Shown: positions 16,348 through 25,045, counted from the stretch's first letter. The stretch: 64,000 nt of DNA from Actinomycetota bacterium (GCA_030840805.1 JAVEDU010000104.1:55788-119787); one strand, 5' to 3'. Numbers and translations: made by a program. The notes: generated from the letters alone by a model not told the origin.

Positions 16348-18686
16348 CGGACCGCGCGCACCTGACGCGTTGCGGTGTCGTCCTGACCATCGGCAGAGAC
16401 AGACCTGTCTTGAGCATCGGCGAGCAACAGGGTGAAGGTGAAGACGGACCCGACGTCCAGGGTCGAGGTGACCGCGATGTCCCCGCCCATCGCCTGCGCC
16501 AGCCGGCGGGAGATGAACAGGCCGAGCCCGGTACCGCTGGTGCTCATCGTCATCGGGTCCTCGACCCGGTGGAACTTCTCGAACACCTTGGTGAGCTGGT
16601 CTGCCGGGATGCCGCGGCCGTGGTCGGCGACCCGCACGTGCACCAGGTCACCGTCCCGCCGCAGGTCCACCAGGACCTCCGCGGACTCCGGGGAGTACTT
16701 CAGGGCGTTTCCGACGAGGTTGGTCAGCACCTGCAGGGCGCGGCCCTCGTCGCAGTGGGTGGGGACCGGGCCGTCCCGCACGTCCAGCCGGAGCCGCGGG
16801 CTGCCGAGGTCGCCGACGACCTGGCGGACCAGCGCGGCGAGGTCGTACACACCCGGCGAGAGGTGCATGGTCAGGTCGCCGCCGGCCTCGCTGATCCGGG
16901 ACGCCAGCAGCAGGTCCTCCACCAGCCGGAGGAGATGGCCGGCGCGGTCCGCGATCAGGTCCAGGGAGTCGCGCCGCTTCTGCGGGGTCATCCGCTCGCC
17001 GCGGGTACGGAGGAGGTCGATGTACCCGATGATCGGAGTCAGCGGGGTGCGCAGCTCGTGGGACACCGTGGCGATGAAGTCGGACTTGAGCCGCTCCGTC
17101 CGGGCCTCCCGCGTCAGGTCACTGACCACCACGACGTCGCGGACCAGGGTCTCGCCGTCGAAGGCGGCCGAGTGGGCCAACCGCAGCCGCCGCGGCTCCC
17201 CGTCGGGTCGGCGGATGGTCAGCACCGCCGCCGCCACCGGCCGGTCCGCCGTCACGGGGAGCATGAGACCGCGCTCGCCCGGGTCGGGTACGTCGAACAG
17301 CTCGGTGAGCCGACCCCCGGTGGCGTCCGCGGCGGAGATCCCGGTCAGCTCCGCGAGCGCGCGGCTCCACATCTGCACCACGCCGTCGCCGTCCACCATC
17401 AGGATGCCCTCGGTGGACTGGTCCACCACCGCGTGCAGCTTGCTGGTCTCCTCGACCAGCCGGTCCAGGTGCTCCGCGCCGCGCATGGCCGCGGCGAGCG
17501 AGCCGACGAGAGGCGCGACGACGGCCAGGTCGCCGGTGGACAACCGGCGCTGACCCCGCCGCTGGGCCAGCCCACCGGTACGCCGGCGGATCACGAGCGC
17601 GACGGACCCGAAGCGCCGGCCGCCGCTCTCCAGCGGAACGACGAGCAGCTGCCGGACGTCGGCGGGGAGACCGTCCGCGACGAGCGCCGGCGCGCCGGCG
17701 CCGACCGGCGGGGCGAGCAGCTGCGGTACCGGTCCGCCGCGCACCTCGTCGGGATCCGCCGCGTCCACCGACAGCGCGAGGGCAGCCCGGTCCAGCACCA
17801 CCACGGCGCGGTCGGCGTCGAACGCCTCGCGGAAGAGGACCAGGAACCGGCGCACCACGTCGTCCCGCTCGGCCAGTGCGTGGGACAGCCGCAGCAGCAC
17901 GCCGGACCGGGCGCGCGCATCGGCCTCCTGCGCCGCCGCGCGGTACGCGTACGTGATGGCGAGCGCGGGCATCGCCATGAACGGCAACAGCACCGGGGAG
18001 TGCAACGCGAGTTCCGCGGTCGGGAGGCCGGTGGCCACCGTGCCCACCGCGATGTAGGCCGACAACCGGACCTCGGAGCGGACGATCTCCCACGGGGAGC
18101 TGTCGCTGACGACCGCCAGGATCTGGGCGAGGCAGCAGAGGTTGATTGCCGTGAACGCGGTGGTGCCCAGCAGCACGGCGGCCACCACCCCGGGTGTGCT
18201 GCTCCCCGGCGTGCCACCGACCAGGTGCACGACGGCGATCATGCCCGCGGCGGAGGCCGTGTAGCTGCCGAGGTTGAACGCGGCCTTCACCACCGGCCGC
18301 CGCTGGATCACGCTGGCGACGACCAGCCCCGTGACCGCCGCGGCCAGCGCGTCGACCGGTGGCAGCAGCAGGACGACGACGATGACCGCGGCCTCGTAGA
18401 GGCTGAGCTCCTCGACCGCCTCGCCGTGTCGCAGCCGCACCGCGACGAGCTCGCCCGCGCAGGTGAGGGCCACCAGCCCTGGCCACAGCCACGGGCCGGC
18501 CAGCCGCTGCGCGTCGAACACACTCTCCCGGCCGGGGAGCAGGACGTCCACGGCGACGGCCGCGACCAGCCCCAGCAACAGGACCGGGACGACCCGACGG
18601 AGGACCGGGTCACCCAGCCAGGCGCGCACGGCACCGGCCGCCGGGGTCGGACCCCGGCGGCCGGTACGCGTCACGCTGTCGGTCAT
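16344..18686 (-). CDS. Membrane histidine kinase with GAF-like and PAS domains
   Basis: A 780-residue sensor. Residues about 20-240 hold roughly seven hydrophobic helices, followed by a GAF-like region (about 255-400) and a PAS domain (about 415-525). SHELRTPLTPIIGY places the phosphorylated His near residue 543. The HATPase region has its N box (NLVGNALKYSPE), DHGRGIP and GTGLGLFISRRLA. There is no receiver domain; the partner is presumably the regulator overlapping it at 15187-16347. ATG 18686 shares a base with the stop of the subtilase gene (TAATG), strongly suggesting that the kinase is made together with the protease and senses it or its products (inference). Confidence 0.9.
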   Translation of the reverse strand: MTDSVTRTGRRGPTPAAGAVRAWLGDPVLRRVVPVLLLGLVAAVAVDVLLPGRESVFDAQRLAGPWLWPGLVALTCAGELVAVRLRHGEAVEELSLYEAAVIVVVLLLPPVDALAAAVTGLVVASVIQRRPVVKAAFNLGSYTASAAGMIAVVHLVGGTPGSSTPGVVAAVLLGTTAFTAINLCCLAQILAVVSDSSPWEIVRSEVRLSAYIAVGTVATGLPTAELALHSPVLLPFMAMPALAITYAYRAAAQEADARARSGVLLRLSHALAERDDVVRRFLVLFREAFDADRAVVVLDRAALALSVDAADPDEVRGGPVPQLLAPPVGAGAPALVADGLPADVRQLLVVPLESGGRRFGSVALVIRRRTGGLAQRRGQRRLSTGDLAVVAPLVGSLAAAMRGAEHLDRLVEETSKLHAVVDQSTEGILMVDGDGVVQMWSRALAELTGISAADATGGRLTELFDVPDPGERGLMLPVTADRPVAAAVLTIRRPDGEPRRLRLAHSAAFDGETLVRDVVVVSDLTREARTERLKSDFIATVSHELRTPLTPIIGYIDLLRTRGERMTPQKRRDSLDLIADRAGHLLRLVEDLLLASRISEAGGDLTMHLSPGVYDLAALVRQVVGDLGSPRLRLDVRDGPVPTHCDEGRALQVLTNLVGNALKYSPESAEVLVDLRRDGDLVHVRVADHGRGIPADQLTKVFEKFHRVEDPMTMSTSGTGLGLFISRRLAQAMGGDIAVTSTLDVGSVFTFTLLLADAQDRSVSADGQDDTATRQVRAVR
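16396..16410 (-). promoter_or_regulatory. Candidate shared regulatory motif upstream of the response regulator
   Basis: On the minus strand this reads AGACAGGTCTGTCTC, a 6-base inverted repeat with a 2-base centre (AGACAG-GT-CTGTCT). ACAGGTCTGTCTC is also found at 20452-20481 and, imperfectly, at 23795-23824, each about 40-75 bases upstream of a gene of this signalling island. This copy lies inside the kinase coding sequence, so it may be chance. Confidence 0.3.
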
Positions 18687-20404
18687 TACTCCGTACGCCA
18701 GGCCCAGGCCCGGGCCGCCCACTTCTCCGAGGCCCAGGCCCGCGCGGCCCAGTCGTCGCCCGCCCAGGCCCGCGCCGCCCAGGCACGCGCCGCCCAGTCG
18801 TCGCCGGCCCACGCGCGCGCGGCCCACTCGTCCGAGGCCCAAGCCCGCGCCGCCCACGCCCGCGCCGCCCACGCCCGGGCAGCCCACTCGCTGTCGGCGC
18901 CGGCCCACGCCCGCGCCGCCCACGCCCGGGCGGCCCAGGCCCGCGCCGCGGGGTCGAGCTGCGCCCACGCCCGCGCCGACCAGTCCCGGGATCCGCTGCT
19001 CAGCCGGCTCCAAGCGGCCTCCGCCGCGGCGGCGTCGCCGTTCGTCATCGCCTTCTCGAGGTCGGCCCAGCGCGTGGCGTCGCGACCCACCGTGGCGTTG
19101 TCGCGCTCGCGCTGCACCTCGGACCGCGATGCGCTCCACCGCGGCGCCCGCTCGATCGCGCGGGCGGCGTCGAGGCCGCCCGCCCCGCCGCCGGCGGCCG
19201 TGGCGAGGCCCGCCGCGTCGTACGCCGTCGCGGTGAGCAGGCGCTTGATCGCATCGGGCCGGAGCTGCGGCCGCTGGTCGAGCACGGCCGCGACGACGCC
19301 GGAGGTGACCGCGGTGCCCATCGACGTACCGGACCCACGGAAGTAGTCCGTGCCCACCCGCGCCTGCGGGTTGGCCGTGTCGATGACGCTGCCGGGCGAC
19401 CGGAGGCTCACGACGTGGCCGCCGGGAGCGACGAGATCGGGCTTCGCGTCGCCCTGCCACGTCGGGCCACGCCCGGACCAGCCGCCGACGACGTCGTCCG
19501 CACGGTCCGCCGTGCCCTGCTCGTCCAGCCCACCGGCGGTGAGCAGGTTCGGGTCGCTGCCCGGCGAGGTGACCGAGCCCGTGTCCGGCCCGTCGTTGCC
19601 CGACGGGACCACGACCATGACGCCGTTGCGCCACAGCGCCTCGAGTGCCTGGGTCAGCGGGTCGATCTGGTACGGCAGCGGGCTGTTCGACGACAGCGAC
19701 AGGTTCAGCACGTCGACCCGGTGCCGGCTCACCCACTGGAGACCACGGAGGACCGTGATCAGGTCGGTGCTCCCCTTGGCGTCGGCGACCTTGACGTCGA
19801 CCAGCTCGGCGCCCGGAGCCACTCCCCGGTAGGCGCCGCCGGAGGCCGCGCCCGTCCCCGCGATGAGCCCGGCCATGAAGGTGCCGTGCCCGTAGCCGTC
19901 ACCGGCGCCCGTGCCGGTCACGTCCACCCGGTCGACGATCTGCCCGGCGAGATCGGGCACGTCGGCGATGCCGGTGTCCACGACCGCGACCGTGACGCCG
20001 CGCCCCTCGCTGCCGTTCTCGGGTAGGCCCAGCGTCGCCCGCAGCGGAGCGGCGGTGCCGGTCGTGACCGCGGTGGGGGTCGCTGCCACGCGCAGCTCGC
20101 GCTGCGGTGCCACCTTCCACTCCGGGCCCAGGTGCGCGCCCACCGGCAGCCGTGCCGCGACGCCGTGCACCAGCGGGAGTGACACGAGGACACGGCCGCC
20201 CGCCGCCGTGACCGTGGTCGCCGCCGCCTCGGCGCCGGCGCCGGTCACGACGACGTCCTGCCACGCCCGGGGCGGTGTGCTCACCCCCGCGACGGCCGGC
20301 AGCGCGGTACCCACCACAGCCGCGGCGGCCGCCACCGCGAGCCCGGCCCGGCGGAAACGTATGGCCACGCTCCCCGTCGGCGCCGTCGATGCGTTGAAGT
20401 TCAT
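18686..20404 (-). CDS. Secreted subtilase (S8) with ARAWA-repeat tail
   Basis: A 572-residue serine protease with a signal peptide (FRRAGLAVAAAAAVVGTALPAVAG). The catalytic triad is complete: Asp143 in VAVVDTG, His173 in GYGHGTFMAGL, Ser361 in GSGTSMGTAV. The oxyanion Asn lies in VVVPSGNDGP. The last roughly 110 residues carry 12 copies of ARAWA, broken by short acidic spacers (GADSEW, SDEW, GDDW, SEKW) and ending WRTE. Tryptophan-rich tails occur on some actinobacterial subtilases; their role is unsettled. GGGAG sits 8 bases before the ATG. Its stop overlaps the start of the membrane histidine kinase, so a signalling role is likely. Confidence 0.92.
   Translation of the reverse strand: MNFNASTAPTGSVAIRFRRAGLAVAAAAAVVGTALPAVAGVSTPPRAWQDVVVTGAGAEAAATTVTAAGGRVLVSLPLVHGVAARLPVGAHLGPEWKVAPQRELRVAATPTAVTTGTAAPLRATLGLPENGSEGRGVTVAVVDTGIADVPDLAGQIVDRVDVTGTGAGDGYGHGTFMAGLIAGTGAASGGAYRGVAPGAELVDVKVADAKGSTDLITVLRGLQWVSRHRVDVLNLSLSSNSPLPYQIDPLTQALEALWRNGVMVVVPSGNDGPDTGSVTSPGSDPNLLTAGGLDEQGTADRADDVVGGWSGRGPTWQGDAKPDLVAPGGHVVSLRSPGSVIDTANPQARVGTDYFRGSGTSMGTAVTSGVVAAVLDQRPQLRPDAIKRLLTATAYDAAGLATAAGGGAGGLDAARAIERAPRWSASRSEVQRERDNATVGRDATRWADLEKAMTNGDAAAAEAAWSRLSSGSRDWSARAWAQLDPAARAWAARAWAARAWAGADSEWAARAWAARAWAARAWASDEWAARAWAGDDWAARAWAARAWAGDDWAARAWASEKWAARAWAWRTE
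18695..18984 (-). repeat. Tandem repeats coding for ARAWA units
   Basis: A degenerate tandem array encoding twelve ARAWA pentapeptides, many as WAARAWA heptapeptides, with four acidic spacers. The regular 21- and 33-base spacing at DNA level suggests growth by slippage or recombination. On the plus strand it creates long spurious open frames rich in ARAA and PAPP. Confidence 0.85.
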
Positions 20405-20451
20405 GTTCCACTCCCGTTCTGAGTCCGCTCCGGGCTCACGGTTATGGAATC

Positions 20452-20481
20452 GGCACCGAGACAGACCTGTATGTAGACCCA
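20452..20481 (-). promoter_or_regulatory. Candidate promoter/operator of the subtilase operon
   Basis: Minus-strand reading TGGGTCTACATACAGG followed by TCTGTCTCGGTGCC, 48-77 bases before the subtilase ATG in a 136-base intergenic gap. About 21 of 30 positions agree with 23795-23824, upstream of the other kinase, in the same orientation and at a similar distance. A shared sigma-factor or response-regulator site is plausible; no known consensus is matched with confidence. Confidence 0.45.
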
Positions 20482-20540
20482 ACCGGGTGAAGCGCGCCGT
20501 GGCGGGCACGACCGGGGCGCGCGCCGTGCGGCCGAACGGG

Positions 20541-20933
20541 TCACTGCGCGCCTCCGTCGGCGACAGGGACACTGTCCCCGAGCAGGGTGTCGACGAGGTC
20601 CAGCACATCCGCGGCGCCGAACGGCTTCGCCAGGAAGTAGTCGGCACCGTCCGCCCAGGCCCGTGCGGCGGTGTTCGGTTCGGCCGCGGCGGTCAGCATG
20701 ATGACGGGTACCGGATCGCCCTCCTGGGCACGGATGTTCCGCAGCACGCCGTAGCCGTCGAGCCCGGGCATCATCACGTCGAGGATGACGCAGTCGGGCC
20801 GGAGCACCTCCAGCGCACGGACGGCGGCGACGCCGTCGACGGCCACCCGGGCCTCGTGCCCGTCCATGGCCAGGATGTCGATCAGCAACTGACGAATTGC
20901 GGGGTCGTCGTCGACGACCAGAATGTGCGCCAT
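20541..20933 (-). CDS. Stand-alone receiver domain (CheY-like)
   Basis: A 130-residue single-domain response regulator. VVDDDPAIR carries the acidic pocket, VILDVMMPGLDG the phospho-acceptor Asp (about residue 52), MLTAAAE the switch Thr and FLAKPFG the conserved Lys. There is no output domain, so it probably shuttles phosphate or acts by binding a partner such as the neighbouring kinases. It lies 40 bases after the REC-HDOD gene in the same operon. Confidence 0.93.
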   Translation of the reverse strand: MAHILVVDDDPAIRQLLIDILAMDGHEARVAVDGVAAVRALEVLRPDCVILDVMMPGLDGYGVLRNIRAQEGDPVPVIMLTAAAEPNTAARAWADGADYFLAKPFGAADVLDLVDTLLGDSVPVADGGAQ

Positions 20934-20973
20934 CCGCCCTCTCCTCTGTTCGGTGTGCTCTCGAGGTCGGCGC

Positions 20974-22167
20974 TCACGTGCGGACGCACCGTCCCGCTCG
21001 TTCGGATGCCTCCACGGCGGCCCCGGGCCAGTAGTCCACGGGCTGGGCGGTCAGCTGCGGATGGGCCAGGATCAGCGCGAGCTCGTCGGCGTGGCTGCCG
21101 ACGGAGGGATCCCGCGACTCCGTGTCCTGGAGGAGCAGGTGCGCCGCTCGGACGGCACCGGTCACTCCCAGTCCGGCGGCGGCGACCCGGTGCGGGACGT
21201 CGCGCTCGGCGACCGCGGTGACGACCGGACGGGGCAGGCCCCACAGGTGCAGCAGCTCGACCCCGACATCGCGGTACGGCACGCCGCCGCAGACCGTCGC
21301 CGCCGGATCCAGGGCCGGACCCCAGTCGTCGTCCTGTTGGCCCGCGAGGCACACGAACCGGCCGACGTCCTGGAGCAGGGCGGCGGCCTGCGCGTGCGGC
21401 CGGTTCGCCGGGGACGCGATCGACCCGACGAGGCAGGCCGTCGCCACGGCGTGCCGCCAGGCGATCCCGAGATGCCCCTCCGCCTCGGGCCGCCACTCCG
21501 TCGAGGACCACAGCAGCTGGCCGGCGCTGAACAGTGCCTGGACGGTGGGCAGGCCCACCGCGTTGACGACGCTGTCCATCGAGACGCCCCGCGCCCGCGC
21601 GCCGAAGAACGCCGAGTTCGACAGCTGCAGCAGCTTGGCGGTGAGGCCGACATCGTGCGAGGCGGCCCGGATCGCGCTCGACAGCTCGACCTCGGGGTCC
21701 CGCAGGAGCGCACTGAGCCGATCGACGTGCGCCGGCAGGGTCGGCAGCGAGCGCACGCCGCCCGCGATCCGTCGCGCCTGGGCCGGATGCGTACCGGAGG
21801 TCAGGACGAGGAGCTGCTCGATCACGGTCACCACGCTCTCCGGGTCGCTCGGCTTGGTCAGGAACCGGTGTCCCGCGACCGCGACCTTGATCGCCGCCGC
21901 CGGCTCGGTGTGACCGGACAGCACCACCCGCGCCACCTCGGGGTGCCGCCTGCTGACATGGGTCAGCAACTCCGCGCCGTCCATCCCGGGCATGCGCATG
22001 TCGGAGACGACGACGTCGTGGGGGGTGTCGTGGAGTGCCCGGAGGGCCTCGGCACCGCTCGTGACGAACGACATCTCCCATTCCCCGCGCTTGCCGCGCA
22101 GGGATCGGCGCAGGCCGTCGAGGATCCGCGGCTCGTCGTCGACGAAGAGAACACGTGGCTTTCTCAT
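20974..22167 (-). CDS. REC-HDOD response regulator
   Basis: A 397-residue protein with an N-terminal receiver (FVDDEPRIL, Asp in VVSDMRMPGMDG, Lys in FLTKPSD) and an HDOD domain (about residues 140-340: LPTLPAHVDRLSALL, VGLTAKLLQLSNSAFFG, AWRHAVATACLVG). HDOD domains are HD relatives that lack catalytic metals and act in signalling. I chose ATG 22167, which overlaps the stop of the kinase upstream (ATGA); the longer open frame has no support. It is the likely phosphorylation target of the 22164-23762 kinase. In architecture it parallels the receiver-plus-dead-HD protein at 15187. Confidence 0.9.
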   Translation of the reverse strand: MRKPRVLFVDDEPRILDGLRRSLRGKRGEWEMSFVTSGAEALRALHDTPHDVVVSDMRMPGMDGAELLTHVSRRHPEVARVVLSGHTEPAAAIKVAVAGHRFLTKPSDPESVVTVIEQLLVLTSGTHPAQARRIAGGVRSLPTLPAHVDRLSALLRDPEVELSSAIRAASHDVGLTAKLLQLSNSAFFGARARGVSMDSVVNAVGLPTVQALFSAGQLLWSSTEWRPEAEGHLGIAWRHAVATACLVGSIASPANRPHAQAAALLQDVGRFVCLAGQQDDDWGPALDPAATVCGGVPYRDVGVELLHLWGLPRPVVTAVAERDVPHRVAAAGLGVTGAVRAAHLLLQDTESRDPSVGSHADELALILAHPQLTAQPVDYWPGAAVEASERAGRCVRT

Positions 22168-23762
22168 GCGGACTCGAGCGCCTTGCCGTCGACGGGCAGC
22201 CGCAGGACGAACTCGGTGCCCTCGCCGGGCGCCGAGTTCACCTCGATCGTGCCGCCGTGCTTGTCGATCACCACGGCCCGCGCGAGGGCCAGGCCCTGAC
22301 CGGTCCCCTTGCCGACCTCCTTCGTGGTGAAGAAGGGCTCGAAGATCATGCGTTGCAGGTCCGCGGGGATGCCGCACCCGTTGTCGGCCAGGCTGATGAC
22401 CGCCGTCGAGCCCTCGGCCCGGGTGGTGATCCGGATCTCGCCGCGCTCCTCCCTGTCGTGCAGGGCGTCCGCGGCGTTGACCAGGAGGTTCAGGAACACC
22501 TGGTTCAGGTCACCGACGTGACAGAGGACCGGCGGAAGCTCACCGAGGTCGAGGGAGACGTCGGCGACGTACTTCACCTCGTTGCGGGCGACCGTCAGCG
22601 TGGTCGTGAGCGCCTCGTTCAGGTCCGCGTACACGCGGTCCCGGGAGTCCTTGTAGCTGAACGACTTCATAGCCCGCACAAGCGAGGCGACCCGCTCGAT
22701 CCCGTCCAGACTCTGTTCCACCGCCAGGGGCACCTCGGTCGTCAGGTAGTCGAGGTCGGTGGCCTGCTCCGCCTCCGTCGCCAGGGCGAGGCGATCCCCC
22801 CAGGCGAGCTCACCCGAGGTGGTGTCCAAGCACCGCCGGTAGGTCTCGATCAGGGCGAGCATCTCCTGGTACGCGCTGGCGAGGAACCGCGTGTTGTCGC
22901 CGACGAACTGGATCGGGGTGTTGATCTCGTGGGCGATGCCGGCGGACAGCCGGCCCAGGGACTCGAGCTTCTGGTCGTGCCCCGCCTCGAGCTCACGCCG
23001 CCGTCGTTCCCGCAGGTCGGTCACCACCCCGAGCAGCTCCCGCGTGTCGTCGGCGGGCCCGTCGAAGCGCGTCACCGCCAGGTCGACCGGGATGGTCGCG
23101 CCGTCGGCGGTGAGGAGCGCGCAGTCGAGCCGGCGGATCGAGCCGGCACCGGCCGCGGTGAGGACCTCTCGCACCTCGTCGACGACCTCGCCGTGGAAGA
23201 ACTCCGTGACCGGCCGCCCGACCGTCGAGTCGACGGGGTGGCCGGTCAGGGACGCCCAGTACGAGGAGATGTCCGTGATCAGGCCGTCGCGGCTCGCGTA
23301 GAAGAGCACCGCGCCCACCATGTCGAGGGCCTGGGTGCGCTCCCGCCACCGGGTGCTGAGCTCGGCACGCAGGCCGAGCTGGTCGGCCAGCACCTGGAGC
23401 AGCGTCTCGGAGAGGGGGGCGGGGGCCGGGCGCGCCACCTCGTCCGCGACCCACAGCACGCCGAGCGGGTCACCGGCCGACGTCAGGATCGCGGCTCCGG
23501 CGAACAGGCCCGCAGCGCCGTCGCGGACCACCACGGGCCGGCGCTCGCGCACGACCCGATCGCACAGCTCCGCCACGGGTGGCGGGGTCTCGGTCGCGAA
23601 CCCGTGTCCGGCCAGGAGCCGCCGGCCGCCCGCGGCCCAGACGGTGACGCCCGCGTAGGTGGTCCCGTACGAGTGGGCCGCCAGCGCGGCGATGTCCTCG
23701 CTGCTCCGCCGGTACTCCTCGGCGCGCGCGGGCTCTCCGGGATCGACGGCCGCCACGGTCAC
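22164..23762 (-). CDS. Soluble histidine kinase (GAF-like, PAS, HisKA, HATPase)
   Basis: A 532-residue kinase without transmembrane helices. A GAF-like region (about residues 20-145) is followed by a PAS domain (about 155-265: RTQALDMVGAVLFYASRDGLI). The phosphorylated His lies near residue 278 in SAGIAHEINTP. The HATPase has NLLVNAADAL, DNGCGIP and GTGQGLALARAVV. The HEINTP form of the H box is common in kinases paired with HD or HDOD regulators. Of several in-frame GTG codons (23783, 23771, 23765, 23762) I chose 23762 because GAGGG sits about 4 bases upstream; the error is at most seven residues. Confidence 0.88.
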   Translation of the reverse strand: MTVAAVDPGEPARAEEYRRSSEDIAALAAHSYGTTYAGVTVWAAGGRRLLAGHGFATETPPPVAELCDRVVRERRPVVVRDGAAGLFAGAAILTSAGDPLGVLWVADEVARPAPAPLSETLLQVLADQLGLRAELSTRWRERTQALDMVGAVLFYASRDGLITDISSYWASLTGHPVDSTVGRPVTEFFHGEVVDEVREVLTAAGAGSIRRLDCALLTADGATIPVDLAVTRFDGPADDTRELLGVVTDLRERRRRELEAGHDQKLESLGRLSAGIAHEINTPIQFVGDNTRFLASAYQEMLALIETYRRCLDTTSGELAWGDRLALATEAEQATDLDYLTTEVPLAVEQSLDGIERVASLVRAMKSFSYKDSRDRVYADLNEALTTTLTVARNEVKYVADVSLDLGELPPVLCHVGDLNQVFLNLLVNAADALHDREERGEIRITTRAEGSTAVISLADNGCGIPADLQRMIFEPFFTTKEVGKGTGQGLALARAVVIDKHGGTIEVNSAPGEGTEFVLRLPVDGKALESA

Positions 23763-23794
23763 CACCCTCACGACTCCGGTCACTCGCACGGGGA

Positions 23795-23824
23795 TCCACG
23801 GAGGCAGACCCCTCTGTCTACCCA
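23795..23824 (-). promoter_or_regulatory. Candidate promoter/operator of the second kinase operon
   Basis: Minus-strand reading TGGGTAGACAGAGG followed by GGTCTGCCTCCGTGGA, 33-62 bases before the kinase start. It aligns without gaps to the motif upstream of the subtilase gene (20452-20481) at about 21 of 30 positions, including TGGGT, ACA and GGTCTG. It could be a common activator or sigma-factor site for the island. Confidence 0.4.
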
Positions 23825-23853
23825 TCGGCCCGGTGGCGGCCCCACTTGAGGGC

Positions 23854-24969
23854 ATGTTCCGAGCTTCCGCGCCCACCCGCCGGTTCGGACATCCGGTCAA
23901 GGATCGAGACACCGCGGTCGATGCCATCGGTATGGGTATCGACGACAGCATCGACCGGCTGGTCCGTGCGTACACGACGGCGGGGCTGGGCCGGATCCGG
24001 CCGCCGGGCCGGAAGATGCAGGCGACGGTCGCCGAGATCGTCGCGGCGGTCGCGCCGCTGCGGCTGCCCGACGAGTTGCTGCGGTTCTGGGAGCGGGTGG
24101 ACCCCACGACGGTCACCGTGGGCCCGTACCCGAGCCTCACCTCACCGGACTTCGCCCTCCAGACCTGGCGCGACCACCGCGACGCGCCCGGGCAGGTCCC
24201 GCGGATCCTGTTCCCGGTGGCCTACGAGAGTCACGGCTTCCGGCTCGTCGAGCTGCACGGTCCGGCGACCCGGGGCGGCGCCTGCTTCGGGTGGGGGTAC
24301 ACCGACGCCGAGTTCCGGCTCGAGTTCACGTCCTTGACCGAGTACGTCGATCTGCTCGTGACGATGATCGAGCTGGGCGAGTTCACGACGCACCGCACGC
24401 TCACCCGCACCCGGCACGAGTTCGACCCGGACGGCCGCTGGGGCGATGCCGTGGTGGTCCGGCTCGCGGCCCGCCTCCCGCATCCCGTGTACGGCGACGC
24501 GCGGGCTGTCGACGCGACGGCCACGCGGTGGCCCGAGCACTGGCTGGCCGCCGACGGCGCCGAGGACCGGACGCCGCGGGGCGCCACCGCTCGCATCACC
24601 GACCTCTTGGCGGCGGCCGAGGCCGGGAACCCCGCGCGGGGCACCATCCGCGGCCGGGTCGTCGAGCTCGCCGGTACCGCGGAGGGCGTCCGGGTCAGGG
24701 TGAACGACGGAACCGACGTGCTGGACGTGTGGTGCCCCGCCGCCGTCTGCGCGTTCGGGCCGGCGATGCGCCGGGAGTTCGAGTTCGACGTCGTCGTACG
24801 GCCCGATCCGGCCGGTGACCAGAGCGACGCGTTCGACACCGGCGAGGTCCAGAGCCGGGCCCTGCCGGGCGACGTCGAGGGAGCCCAGGCCGCGGCGGCG
24901 GAGCTGTCCGCGCAGCTGTTCGGGACGCCGAGCCGGGCGGAGGCAATGGCGGTCCGGCCGGTGGACTGA
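23854..24969 (+). CDS. SMI1/KNR4-like domain protein
   Basis: A 371-residue soluble protein of uncertain function. Residues about 50-200 resemble the SMI1/KNR4 fold (LPDELLRFWERVDP, then a run of aromatic-rich segments such as FGWGYTDAEFRLEFTSLTEYVDLL). This fold serves in regulatory proteins and in immunity to contact-dependent toxins. The C-terminal third (RGTIRGRVVELAGTAEGVRVRVNDGTDVLDVWCP) looks like a small beta-barrel. ATG 23854 has GAGGG just upstream; ATG 23932 would shorten it by 26 residues. It diverges from the kinase operon. No toxin gene lies beside it. Confidence 0.65.
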   Translation: MFRASAPTRRFGHPVKDRDTAVDAIGMGIDDSIDRLVRAYTTAGLGRIRPPGRKMQATVAEIVAAVAPLRLPDELLRFWERVDPTTVTVGPYPSLTSPDFALQTWRDHRDAPGQVPRILFPVAYESHGFRLVELHGPATRGGACFGWGYTDAEFRLEFTSLTEYVDLLVTMIELGEFTTHRTLTRTRHEFDPDGRWGDAVVVRLAARLPHPVYGDARAVDATATRWPEHWLAADGAEDRTPRGATARITDLLAAAEAGNPARGTIRGRVVELAGTAEGVRVRVNDGTDVLDVWCPAAVCAFGPAMRREFEFDVVVRPDPAGDQSDAFDTGEVQSRALPGDVEGAQAAAAELSAQLFGTPSRAEAMAVRPVD

Positions 24970-25045
24970 CCGCCCCGGGGGCTCGGCGCGGCACATCGTT
25001 CCGGCGAGGGCACCGGAGTGGACTCGTGGTCGTGCGGGTGTGAGG

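Noticed and set aside
18695..18984. Possible CRISPR-like or VNTR array
   Set aside because: Units are short, degenerate and keep a single coding frame in the subtilase; there are no unique spacers and no cas genes.
16410..19346. A 978-residue open frame on the plus strand across the kinase and subtilase genes
   Set aside because: It is the mirror of real minus-strand genes. Its composition (ARAAQARAAH runs) comes from the antisense of the ARAWA repeats and no known domain appears.
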